Part shown: piece by piece, positions 41,913-49,770 of the stretch
How the letters are laid out: the number at the start of each line of letters is the position of its first letter
How positions within the stretch are numbered: position 1 is the first letter of the stretch
From: CAXXOK01 sp963675365
GTDB taxonomy: Bacteria; Bacillota; Clostridia; Christensenellales; Aristaeellaceae
Length of the DNA: 64,000 bases
NCBI GenBank assembly: GCA_963675365.2
Contig: CAXXVA010000001.1
Location: 62,001 to 126,000, forward strand
Direction of reading: 5' to 3'
Translations under genes and position numbers: made by a program
The notes under the pieces: model-generated
Database searches by the model: none
What the model saw: the letters and a program-made list of their open reading frames with translations, nothing else
What the model was told of the DNA's origin: nothing

Positions 41913-43547
41913 TCAGTCAAGCATCGCCAGGAAGATGGCGTAATCCGTCTCCGTCATGCCGTCGGCCAGAAGCTCCCTGTCCTCCGCGGGCAGGTTCAGA
42001 ATCGCCAGCACCAGGTTGCCCGCCAGGCGCTGCGCGGCCTCGTTCATCAGGCTCTGGTGCACGTTGCGCTGGGTGCTGTCCATATTGACGGTGATCATTT
42101 CGTTGGGGATTTCGTACTCGTAAAGCCCCACGGGCGGCGTGCCGACCAGGAACTCCGACGATTCGTCCGGCGTTTCCTCCGCGGTTTCCGTCAGCGTTTG
42201 CGCGTTCTGCATCGCTGCGGCCGTATCGGAAGACAAAATAGAAATTTCCACATCCGCCTGCGTGCTTTGGGCTACGCCGGCATCTTCCTGCGTGGTTTGG
42301 GCGGTCTGTACGAAGCTCAGGTCCAGCGCCGTAAATACGGTGCCGTTGGTCTGTTTACTATAGGAAGCCGAACCGGTCAGTGACGCGCTGGGATCCCCCG
42401 CCTGCAGCTTCAGATCCACGGTCACCTCGGTAGCCGTATCGTCAAGGTCCTCTCCGTTGTAGGTGCCGCCGGTTTCGCGCGTAACGCTGCCCTTGCAGCT
42501 CCTCACGTCGCCGGTATCGCCTGACAGCTCGATCGTCAGCGTGCTCGTCTCGTTTTTGCCGCCGCGCCGCAGGTTTGCCGTGGTTTCACAGTCCAGGGTA
42601 TACCCGTCGTTCCCTTCCGAACGCTTGAGGGTCGCGTCGATATTGCGGGTATCGCGCCTGCCATCCTCCCGCGATACTTGATGTATAAAGGTTTGGGTCA
42701 TGCCGTCGGGCGTAAAGGACCACTGCCATTTCAGCGTCCGCTTGTCGCCGTCCGGGTAGAGGATCGTGCCCTTCATATACAGGCTGATATCCGCTCCGTC
42801 CGCGTCCTGATAGAGGGCGACGGTAAACCCGCGCGCGAAGGTGATCTGCGCGATTTCCTGGCGGTATTCCTCGTCCATGCCGCAGGAGATGACCGTGCGA
42901 AGCTCCGGCAGCAGTTCGGCGCTTTGGTCGGACGTCAGTTTCGCCACATAGCTGGTACGGCCCTTGCCGATCTTATCGATGGTATAGCTGACCTTGTTTG
43001 CCTCGGTCAGCAGCATGGTTTTATCGGTCAGGGCGCGATAACAGCCCTGAAGTTCTTCCACGGCCGAGAGCATATCGAAGGCATCCTCCACGTCGGAGGT
43101 GTTGGGGTCCAGGCTATCCGCCTGCACCTCTTCTTCCTCCTCTTGGGACAGAAGCAGCGTATCCATCGGCGACGCCAGCGTGGAAAACAGCATCCGGTTT
43201 GGCAAAAGCGAGGTCTGCATCAGGTACGCGCCGCCGGACAGCCGCTCCGTGACCTCAAACAGCGTCTCCCCGCCCAGGGACAAGTGGAAGCCCGTGGCGG
43301 AGTCCTCCGTTTCGTCGTCCAGCAAAAGGTCAAGCTGCGTATGATTCAGCACGCGGTTGATCAGGTCGAGTCTCGTATCGTCAAACGGCAGCAGCGTTTT
43401 TACGGCCAGCTTTACGGACGTCTTCACCGATCCCTGTCCGGAAAGCAGCGGCGAAAGGGCGTCTTCCAGCGACGCGAGCGAGGCGGAAGCTGCGGTCGTG
43501 ACGCACAGCAGGGAGCAGAGAATGATCACCAGGGCTTTGCGTTTCAT
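41913..43547 (-). CDS. Large secreted protein of unknown function (A)
   Basis: A 544-residue exported protein overlapping the dus stop by four bases. Signal peptide MKRKALVIILCSLLCVTTAASA. It is beta-rich with an acidic run (LLSQEEEEEVQADSLD) near residue 137. HLSLGGETLFEVTERLSGGAYLMQTSLL matches the rhythm of protein B (SLxGxxLY...L..G.YL..SSL), so the two may be distant paralogues. Only two cysteines lie beyond the signal peptide, and no catalytic motif is seen. The 223-base gap to protein B holds a GGCGGC/GCCGCC hairpin but no gene or clear terminator. Confidence 0.75.
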   Translation of the reverse strand: MKRKALVIILCSLLCVTTAASASLASLEDALSPLLSGQGSVKTSVKLAVKTLLPFDDTRLDLINRVLNHTQLDLLLDDETEDSATGFHLSLGGETLFEVTERLSGGAYLMQTSLLPNRMLFSTLASPMDTLLLSQEEEEEVQADSLDPNTSDVEDAFDMLSAVEELQGCYRALTDKTMLLTEANKVSYTIDKIGKGRTSYVAKLTSDQSAELLPELRTVISCGMDEEYRQEIAQITFARGFTVALYQDADGADISLYMKGTILYPDGDKRTLKWQWSFTPDGMTQTFIHQVSREDGRRDTRNIDATLKRSEGNDGYTLDCETTANLRRGGKNETSTLTIELSGDTGDVRSCKGSVTRETGGTYNGEDLDDTATEVTVDLKLQAGDPSASLTGSASYSKQTNGTVFTALDLSFVQTAQTTQEDAGVAQSTQADVEISILSSDTAAAMQNAQTLTETAEETPDESSEFLVGTPPVGLYEYEIPNEMITVNMDSTQRNVHQSLMNEAAQRLAGNLVLAILNLPAEDRELLADGMTETDYAIFLAMLD

Positions 43548-44503
43548 GGGGTCTCCTTTGTCAGTACGCTGCGGAGCAATTCCTTCTGCCCCGCGGTTGA
43601 GGGGACGGCGTTGAGCCGCCTGCGGATCTCCGCCGCGCCGGGAAGCCCGCGGATATAGTGGCCGATGTGCGTGCGCATCTGGAGCATGGCGAGTTTCTCG
43701 CCCTTGAAGGCCTTGAGCCGGTCGATGTGCTCCTCGATAATACTGAGGCGTTCGGCATTGTCGGGTTTTACGACGGGTTTCCCCCGCATCACGGCGGCGA
43801 TTTCCCCAAACAGCCAGGGGTTTCCCATCGCGCCGCGCCCGATGAGGATGCCATCACAGCCCGTTTCCTCAAGGGCGCTGACTGCGTCCTCCGCCGTGGC
43901 AATATCCCCGTTGTAGAGCACGGGGATTTTCACCCGGCGCTTGATCGCGGCGACCGCTTCGCGGTCTGCCTTTCCCGAAAACATCTGCTCCCGCGTGCGC
44001 CCGTGGATGCACGCCCATTGCAGGCCGATCGCTTCGGCGGCCTGCGTAAGCTCCAGCGCGGTCAGGCTTTTATCGTCGTATCCCAGCCGCATCTTGACCG
44101 TAACCGGGAGTGTTGTGCCCGCCTTGACCGCTTCCATCAGCTTGATCGCAAGCGCCGGCGTTTTCATCAGCGCGCTGCCCTCGCCGGATACGGTCACCTT
44201 GCGCGCCGGGCAGCCCATGTTCAAGTCGATGCTCGTAAAGCTCCGCATCTCCGTCGCCCGCGCGGCCGCTTCCCTGAGCAATTGCGGGTCTTTGCCGAAA
44301 ATCTGGATGGCGGTGTTTGTTTCCTCCGGCGCCAGCGACAGCAGGTGGTGGTACACGGGGTTATCGTCCTTGGCGTGCATCCAGCCGATAGCGCTGACCA
44401 TCTCGGTACAGGCGTAGTTTGCGCCCATGCGGCAGCACAATCCGCGCGTCACGCGGTCTGAAAGCCCCGCCATCGGCGCGGCGCCGATTACAGGTTTATC
44501 CAT
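43544..44503 (-). CDS. dus: tRNA-dihydrouridine synthase
   Basis: A 319-residue FMN enzyme reducing uridines in the D-loop of tRNA. The barrel start APMAGLSDRVTRGLCCRMGA, the catalytic Cys in IDLNMGCPARKV, the substrate loop KMRLGYDD, CIHGRTREQMFSG and the FMN-phosphate site VLYNGDIATAEDA / ILIGRGAMGNPWLF are all present. It resembles DusB. It overlaps the upstream GH127-like gene by 8 bases and the next gene by 4, so translation is coupled to genes with no obvious tRNA role. Confidence 0.94.
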   Translation of the reverse strand: MDKPVIGAAPMAGLSDRVTRGLCCRMGANYACTEMVSAIGWMHAKDDNPVYHHLLSLAPEETNTAIQIFGKDPQLLREAAARATEMRSFTSIDLNMGCPARKVTVSGEGSALMKTPALAIKLMEAVKAGTTLPVTVKMRLGYDDKSLTALELTQAAEAIGLQWACIHGRTREQMFSGKADREAVAAIKRRVKIPVLYNGDIATAEDAVSALEETGCDGILIGRGAMGNPWLFGEIAAVMRGKPVVKPDNAERLSIIEEHIDRLKAFKGEKLAMLQMRTHIGHYIRGLPGAAEIRRRLNAVPSTAGQKELLRSVLTKETP

Positions 44504-46154
44504 TGCTCGCCTGGGGGAACACGGCGACGCGGCCTACGGTATCGCGGTACGGTAGCAGCGTCAGCTCGTACGCGTCGCCCATACGCAGCCCCTGCGGCGG
44601 CGAGGGGATGCGCCCGTCTTTGACGGTCCAGCTCGGAGCCACGCAGGCGTCGATATGAACGGACGGTACGCCGTCCTGCATCGTAACGCCGGGCTTTGCC
44701 TGTTCGTTCAGGGCATACTGCCACGCGTCGTCGGGGTCGGGCAGCGATAGCGCCATGAGCATGGAACGGTAATATACGCTCACGCTGCTGCGGTGCCCGG
44801 TTTTCATATAGGGTTTGCACGTCAGGTCCAGCACGATCTGATCACCCGACTTGAACGGACGCTTGATGGTGTGCATCATCCCGCATTCCACAACCTTGGG
44901 CTTGTCTCCGGCGACTGAGATGCGGGCGCTGTCGGCATAGCTTGGCACGCGGACCGAAAGCGCGAAGATCACCGGCTGTTTGGTTTCGACTTTGAAACGG
45001 ATGTTGCCGTCCGCCTCGGTGCTCATAGCGACGCGCACGGGCACGCCGTTCATGCGCGTCAGACAAACGCTTTCATAGGGCAGAAGCATCGCAAGCTCGG
45101 TTTCGCCCTTGACCATCCAAACGGAGCGGCGCAGCGCGGCGATGCCGCGCAACAGCATGCCGACTTCGGCGCGGCTCGGGGCTTCGGCCGCGCAGCTTTT
45201 TTCATTCGCCTCGCGGTTAACGGCCTGCATAGGATAGACGCCGTCCGAGGCAAAAAGGTTCGCAAACGCGTTTTCCGCGATCCGCTCCATGCGCTCGGCC
45301 ACGGCAAACTCGCCGCCCGCGGACAGCAAATCATGCAGGGCTTCCAGCGTCGCGCACACCGACGGCAGATCGGCCGCGGCGGAAGGCTCTCTCCCCGCCA
45401 GAAAGGGCTCGGCGGAGAACATGCCGTTGGGCAGGCCGTGGAAGCGGTCCAGGGAGTTCAGCCCCGCGCCCGAAGCGCCAGCGTCGCGCGCCGAACCTGA
45501 GTACATGGCAAACAGCGCCGTCAGCGCCAGCGCGTCGGCGATGGTTTTGCCCGTGCCCAGCATTTTCATGCGGCGGAAGTATTTGGAGGTGTCGTCTTTG
45601 GCGTCGGCTGGCACCGGCTCCGGTGTGAAGGCCTTTAAAAACGGAAATGAATGAAAGAGCCCCGCCACGTCCGGCACCTGGGAGCGTACCATTTCCATAA
45701 TATCCAGCAGAAAGCCCTGGCCCGTGCGCCGGTACAGCTCCTGCGCGCAGCGCATACAGTCGGCGGCTACCGGCATCAGCGCGTACTCGCCGATCTCCGG
45801 AAGCTTTGCCGCGAAGCGCTTCATCGCCTGCAGGCATAAAAGAAGCGCCGTTTTATCCTTATCCGCCACGGCTGTCATCACGGCTGCGCGCAGCGCCGGC
45901 ACAAACTCCGGCAGACTGTTTGGCAGCGCGTCGGCAAGAGGTTTCACGGCGGGCATCGGCGGCAAATCCGTATACTCGCCGAGTTTGGAGGCGAGCACGG
46001 CGTCCAGCGGCGTAACGGCGTCCGGGTTCGTCAAACCCAGTACTTTTTCTGTCAGTTCGCGCAGGCTGCCCTCCGCGTGCACGGCCCCGTCAGGCAGCGC
46101 GACATACGCCGGATCGACCAGCGGCGGACGGCAATACTGTTGATAGCTTGGCAT
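44496..46154 (-). CDS. Cytoplasmic GH127-like (DUF1680) protein, catalytic residues apparently lost
   Basis: A 552-residue protein without signal peptide. The middle resembles the alpha/alpha-barrel of GH127 beta-L-arabinofuranosidases (HGLPNGMFSAEPFLAGREPS, LEALHDLLSAGGEFAVAERMERIAENAFANLFA). The end is the family's beta-sandwich (RVPSYADSARISVAGDK, HTIKRPFKSGDQIVLDL). In active enzymes an ExCA Glu and a CCPPN cluster bind zinc; here the matching parts read PSVCA (near 265) and SCAAEAPSR (near 319), so the Glu and most Cys are missing. The first 150 residues are unfamiliar. It heads the operon. Confidence 0.65.
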   Translation of the reverse strand: MPSYQQYCRPPLVDPAYVALPDGAVHAEGSLRELTEKVLGLTNPDAVTPLDAVLASKLGEYTDLPPMPAVKPLADALPNSLPEFVPALRAAVMTAVADKDKTALLLCLQAMKRFAAKLPEIGEYALMPVAADCMRCAQELYRRTGQGFLLDIMEMVRSQVPDVAGLFHSFPFLKAFTPEPVPADAKDDTSKYFRRMKMLGTGKTIADALALTALFAMYSGSARDAGASGAGLNSLDRFHGLPNGMFSAEPFLAGREPSAAADLPSVCATLEALHDLLSAGGEFAVAERMERIAENAFANLFASDGVYPMQAVNREANEKSCAAEAPSRAEVGMLLRGIAALRRSVWMVKGETELAMLLPYESVCLTRMNGVPVRVAMSTEADGNIRFKVETKQPVIFALSVRVPSYADSARISVAGDKPKVVECGMMHTIKRPFKSGDQIVLDLTCKPYMKTGHRSSVSVYYRSMLMALSLPDPDDAWQYALNEQAKPGVTMQDGVPSVHIDACVAPSWTVKDGRIPSPPQGLRMGDAYELTLLPYRDTVGRVAVFPQASNG

Positions 46155-46196
46155 CGGGCGGAATCCTCATGATTTCATGAATTTGCTTACGTGAAT

Positions 46197-46224
46197 ATTA
46201 TACGTTGTTTTCCTTGTGCGTCAA
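46197..46224 (-). promoter_or_regulatory. Promoter of the GH127-like/dus operon
   Basis: Minus strand: TTGACG (plus 46219-46224), 16 bases, TATAAT (plus 46197-46202). It is divergent from the rnpB promoter. Confidence 0.65.
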
Positions 46225-46251
46225 GGCAAACGGCGGTCCGAATACCGGCGA

Positions 46252-46280
46252 TTGACACGGCATTGCAAAAATGCTATCCT
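46252..46280 (+). promoter_or_regulatory. Promoter of rnpB
   Basis: Perfect TTGACA, 17 bases, TATCCT with TGC before it. The predicted start falls at about 46287, exactly the 5' end of helix P1. Confidence 0.8.
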
Positions 46281-46286
46281 GCCCAT

Positions 46287-46625
46287 GCGGTAAGGCGGCC
46301 AAACGATCGCATGGCTTGCCATGAGGAAAGTCCGAGCATCGCAGGGCAGGGTGCCGGTTAACGGCCGGTGAAGGCGACTTCAAGGAAAGTGCAACAGAAA
46401 CAAACCGCCATAGCAATGTGGTAAGGATGGAAAGGCGAGGTAAGAGCTCACCCGCGCCCCGGCGACGGAGGCGCGATGTAAACCCCACCTGATGCAAGAT
46501 CCGATCTGAGGCAATGCGGCGGCCCGCCGGGCCTCTAAAGTGATCGCTACACCGCGGCGGCAACGCAGCGGGCAGACAGATGATCGTTCAACGACAGAAC
46601 TCGGCTTACGACCGCGCTTACCGCA
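46287..46625 (+). ncRNA. rnpB: RNase P RNA
   Basis: The catalytic RNA that trims tRNA 5' ends. P1 closes the molecule: GCGGTAAG (46287-46294) pairs with CTTACCGC (46617-46624). Universal parts are present: GAGGAAAGTCCGAGCATCGC (P4 strand), GGAAAGTGCAACAGAAA, AAGGATGGAAAGGCGAGGTA, GTAAACCCCACC, and ACGACAGAACTCGGCTTAC (P4 partner). Its length of about 339 bases and the P3/P12 layout suggest the ancestral A type rather than the Bacillus B type, though I could not draw the full fold. Confidence 0.95.
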
Positions 46626-46632
46626 ACCGTTG

Positions 46633-46664
46633 AAACGGGCCGCATGCCAGCATGCGGCCCGTTT
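46633..46664. terminator. Terminator after rnpB
   Basis: A 14-bp stem, AAACGGGCCGCATG / CATGCGGCCCGTTT, with loop CCAG. The T-run is poor on both sides, but the stem is very stable; it lies between convergent genes. Confidence 0.75.
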
Positions 46665-46676
46665 GATTGCTTCTGT

Positions 46677-47756
46677 TTATTCCGGATGCACTTCGATCAC
46701 AGGATATTCCGACAGCCCGCCGATGGATAACAGATACGGCCCGCCAAGGAACTCCCCGTCCCGCATGTAGACGATATACGCATCGTACGTCGGCTCGACC
46801 TGCGCGGCGTCCGCACCTTCCTGGCCGAATACGACCCGCGCCCTGTCGCTGCCGTTTCCGGAAAAGTTCATCAGGTCCGCCAGGTTATAGCCCATAAACG
46901 TCATATCCCCGCCCGCCTGGATTTCCTGGGGTTCCACGCTCTGCCAGACCATATCGCTCATGATATCGAAATTGCCCGCGATATTGATCGCCCACATCGG
47001 CCCGTATTCATCGCCGCCCTGCACTGTGCCGGCCTCAACAGAACGATAGTCCATCACAAACCCTGAAAACGTATAGTATTCATAGCTTTCCACGGTCACG
47101 GTCGCCGCTCCCCGAAAGCCGAGGCTCATCTCCCAGGATTTGTTCTCAAATGTGCCGTCTCCATAGGCGGAGCCGATGTATACATAACCTCCGGCAATGC
47201 TGCTTTCTTCCCCGTCTTTCCACAGGGCAACCTGCATTGCCCCGCCGGATTGCATGGCCAGCAGCACGTGAACCCACTCGCCGGGCGCTATGCGCAGTCC
47301 GCCGCTCAGGGGCTCTATATACGAGCCGCCGCTGACGAACAGCAGCGGTTCGCCGTTTTCTCCCATCGTGATCCCGGCGTTGTTGTCCGCCCCCAGCATC
47401 AGCCCGAAATCCTTTGCCGACGGCTTGAACTTGATATGAAACGCCTGATTGCGGTTGATGGTTTCCCCCGTATCATCCAGCCTTTGATCCAGATTGTACA
47501 TGGGGTTTTCATTCTCCGGGGCCGTCAGCACAAGGCCTTCGCCGGACGTTTGCATGTCTCCGCTGCCGTCACCCAGCATGAAGTGCGCTCCCCCGTTTTG
47601 CACCAGATCGTCCCGGGTTTCCGAAAACGTGACCTGCGCGTCTGCCAGAATAACGCGGATGACATCCTCCGCCGTGGCTGCCGATGCGGCGCTCCCCGCT
47701 GCAATCACGATAAAAGCCAGTACAACGGTCAATACCGCCGCCAGTGATTTTTTCAT
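46677..47756 (-). CDS. Secreted protein of unknown function, lectin-like beta sandwich possible
   Basis: A 359-residue exported protein: AGGAGG 8 bases before ATG, signal peptide MKKSLAAVLTVVLAFIVIAAGSAASAA. The central part (AFHIKFKPSAKDFGLMLGADN, GEWVHVLLAMQSGGAMQVALWKDGEE, YEYYTFSGFVMDY) reads like a concanavalin/LamG-type sandwich. W-V-H-V-L before a polar turn is common in that fold. No catalytic residues or anchor are seen. It is its own unit, divergent from the next gene. Confidence 0.7.
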   Translation of the reverse strand: MKKSLAAVLTVVLAFIVIAAGSAASAATAEDVIRVILADAQVTFSETRDDLVQNGGAHFMLGDGSGDMQTSGEGLVLTAPENENPMYNLDQRLDDTGETINRNQAFHIKFKPSAKDFGLMLGADNNAGITMGENGEPLLFVSGGSYIEPLSGGLRIAPGEWVHVLLAMQSGGAMQVALWKDGEESSIAGGYVYIGSAYGDGTFENKSWEMSLGFRGAATVTVESYEYYTFSGFVMDYRSVEAGTVQGGDEYGPMWAINIAGNFDIMSDMVWQSVEPQEIQAGGDMTFMGYNLADLMNFSGNGSDRARVVFGQEGADAAQVEPTYDAYIVYMRDGEFLGGPYLLSIGGLSEYPVIEVHPE

Positions 47757-47948
47757 TTCGATATCCTCCTGATATGAAGCTGCCGGTATCCTGCTTTTGA
47801 TATTCTTTTGACATTCTCAGACAAAATCCTTCCGCCGCCAATGTTTCCGTAAGTTTACAAATCGTTCATTTATAATCGCAAATATGGGTTTATATTAATA
47901 TAGGTAACAAAACCGCAAGACCTGTATACCTTTTAGGAGGGAATTCAA

Positions 47949-48383
47949 ATGTTGAATAACGCAGGCAAGAAAATTATTCTTTGGTCGCAGATCCTTTTGA
48001 TCGCGGGCATTGCGCTGTCGGTGATCGGCGGTATCTTTATCATCGTGCGGGGCGCGGTCGGAGATCCGCTTCGCGTCACCTATTACAACTCGACCTACCT
48101 GTACCAAACTGGTATGATGTACGGCGGACGCTACATTGCCGCCGGGCTTTTGGTGATGATCTTCGGGTCTCTCAGCACCTGGCTGTGCGCGCTTTTGCTG
48201 CGCGCCTTCGGCGATCTGACGGACGATACCCGCGCCATCCGCGAGCGGCTGGAAGACGCCGCGCCCGCCGCTGTGAACGTGGAAACGCCCGTAGCGGAAG
48301 AACCGGCCGCGCCCGTCAGGAAACGCACCCGCAAACCCGCGGCACCCAAGGCAGACGCACAGGAAAATCCGGACACCCAATAA
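47949..48383 (+). CDS. Small two-helix membrane protein with an Ala/Pro/Lys-rich tail
   Basis: A 144-residue protein with AGGAGGG 7 bases before ATG. Two transmembrane helices (about 9-33, IILWSQILLIAGIALSVIGGIFIIV; about 63-84, IAAGLLVMIFGSLSTWLCALLL) flank a short tyrosine-rich outside loop (YYNSTYLYQTGMMYGGRY). The last 60 residues are cytoplasmic and rich in Ala, Pro, Lys and Arg (VRKRTRKPAAPKADA). No family is recognised. The 190-base upstream gap contains A/T-rich sequence, but no promoter with good spacing was found. Confidence 0.75.
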   Translation: MLNNAGKKIILWSQILLIAGIALSVIGGIFIIVRGAVGDPLRVTYYNSTYLYQTGMMYGGRYIAAGLLVMIFGSLSTWLCALLLRAFGDLTDDTRAIRERLEDAAPAAVNVETPVAEEPAAPVRKRTRKPAAPKADAQENPDTQ

Positions 48384-48396
48384 TCATCCGATACCC

Positions 48397-48425
48397 TTGA
48401 AACTCCGATTTTTCCATGATATACT
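48397..48425 (+). promoter_or_regulatory. Promoter of the pheST operon
   Basis: TTGAAA, 17 bases, TATACT, directly after the preceding gene and ahead of the T-box leader. Confidence 0.7.
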
Positions 48426-48431
48426 ATCTCT

Positions 48432-48715
48432 GTCCGGGGCCATACCCGCGGACGAAAGACGATGACGGAGACCAAAGCCCGCACAAACGCGGTTTTCAGA
48501 GAGGAAGACAAACGCTGCAAGTTTTCCATTCCGCAGACGGCGCATTCCCTCCAGAGTCGCTTCGCCGAACGGTTCCCAGTAAGCGAAGCCGGGGATCAGC
48601 ACACCCCGTGATCAAGCGAGAGCATTTCCGTGTCAGCAATACGGAGATGGAAGATGGGTGGTACAACGCGGCAATATGCCTTCGTCCCATGCTAGCGCAT
48701 GGGCGAAGGCTTTTT
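48432..48715 (+). promoter_or_regulatory. T-box riboswitch (tRNA-Phe) controlling pheST
   Basis: The leader senses uncharged tRNA-Phe and then lets transcription continue. Visible parts: stem I pieces (AGAGAGG at about 48497), the specifier TTC (Phe) at 48573-48575 in GAACGGTTCCCAGT, and the T-box core GGGTGGTACAACGCGG (48656-48671). TGGT (48659-48662) would pair with the tRNA end ACCA, matching the A73 of tRNA-Phe. The competing terminator GCCTTCGTCCCATGC / GCATGGGCGAAGGC with T5 is at 48678-48715. Boundaries at the 5' side are approximate. Confidence 0.9.
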
Positions 48716-48732
48716 GATTGGAGGCAAACCGG

Positions 48733-49755
48733 ATGCTGGATACCCTGAACAAAATCAAAGCCCAGGTGGCGGCTGACCTGGAAACGGTGCAGAGCACCGC
48801 GGAGCTTGACACCCTGCACGTAAAGGTGCTCGGCAAGAAGGGCGAACTGACGGCGCTGTTAAAATCCCTGGGCACGCTGCCCCAGGAGGAGCGCCCCAAG
48901 ATGGGCGCGGCCATCAACGAAGCGCGGAAGGGCCTGCAGGATCAAATCGACCTGCGCGCCCAGGAATTGAAACTGAAAGAGCGCGACGAAGCGCTGAAGC
49001 TTGAGGCGATCGACGTCACCGAACCGCGCGTTCTGCCAAAAACCGGCACGGCGCACCCGATCACGCTTGTGATGGACGAAATGATCGAGTGCTTCACGGG
49101 GATGGGGTTCGAGGTCATGCAGGGGCCCGAGGTGGAGCTTGATTACTATAACTTCGAGCTCATGAACATCCCCAAAAACCACCCCGCGCGCGACGCGCAG
49201 GACACCCTGTACATCGACGACAACATCGTGCTGCGTACCCACACCAGCCCCATGCAGGCGCGCGTGATGCTCAGCCGCAAGCCGCCCATCCGTATCGTGT
49301 GCCCCGGCCGCGTGTACCGCGCCGACGAGCTGGACGCCACCCACAGCCCGGTCTTCCACCAGATGGAAGGGCTGGTCGTGGACGAGCACATCTCCATGGC
49401 CGATCTGCGGGGGACGCTGTCCTCGTTCGCCAAGCACGTCTTCGGACAGGACGTCAACATCCGTTTTCGTCCGAGCTTCTTCCCCTTCACCGAGCCCAGC
49501 GCCGAGGTGGACCTGACCTGCTCGGCCTGCAAGGGCACGGGCTGCAAGGTATGCAAGGGCACCGGCTGGATCGAAATCTTAGGCTCCGGCATGGTCAACC
49601 CCAAGGTACTGGACATGTGCGGCATCGACAGCCAGAAGTATTCCGGCTTCGCGTTCGGTATCGGGCTGGATCGCATCGCCATGGGCCGTTTCGGCATCCC
49701 CGATCTGCGGCTTTTGTTTGAAGGCGACGCGCGGCTTTTGGGCCAGCTGCGATAA
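48733..49755 (+). CDS. pheS: Phenylalanyl-tRNA synthetase alpha subunit
   Basis: Catalytic subunit of the alpha2-beta2 enzyme; 340 residues. The N-terminal coiled coil (residues 1-90) is followed by class II motifs: TAHPITLVMDEMIECFTGMG, PMQARVMLSRKPPIRIVCPG, FHQMEGLVVD, RFRPSFFPFTEPSAE and FGIGLDRIAMGRFGIPDLR. The ATG is 8 bases after GGAGG; an in-frame TTG at 48718 overlaps that site. Transcription is under the Phe T-box. A C-x2-C-x4-C-x2-C cluster (CSACKGTGCKVCKG, about 265-280) may bind zinc. Confidence 0.97.
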   Translation: MLDTLNKIKAQVAADLETVQSTAELDTLHVKVLGKKGELTALLKSLGTLPQEERPKMGAAINEARKGLQDQIDLRAQELKLKERDEALKLEAIDVTEPRVLPKTGTAHPITLVMDEMIECFTGMGFEVMQGPEVELDYYNFELMNIPKNHPARDAQDTLYIDDNIVLRTHTSPMQARVMLSRKPPIRIVCPGRVYRADELDATHSPVFHQMEGLVVDEHISMADLRGTLSSFAKHVFGQDVNIRFRPSFFPFTEPSAEVDLTCSACKGTGCKVCKGTGWIEILGSGMVNPKVLDMCGIDSQKYSGFAFGIGLDRIAMGRFGIPDLRLLFEGDARLLGQLR

Positions 49756-49770
49756 GAGGAGGGCATAGAG

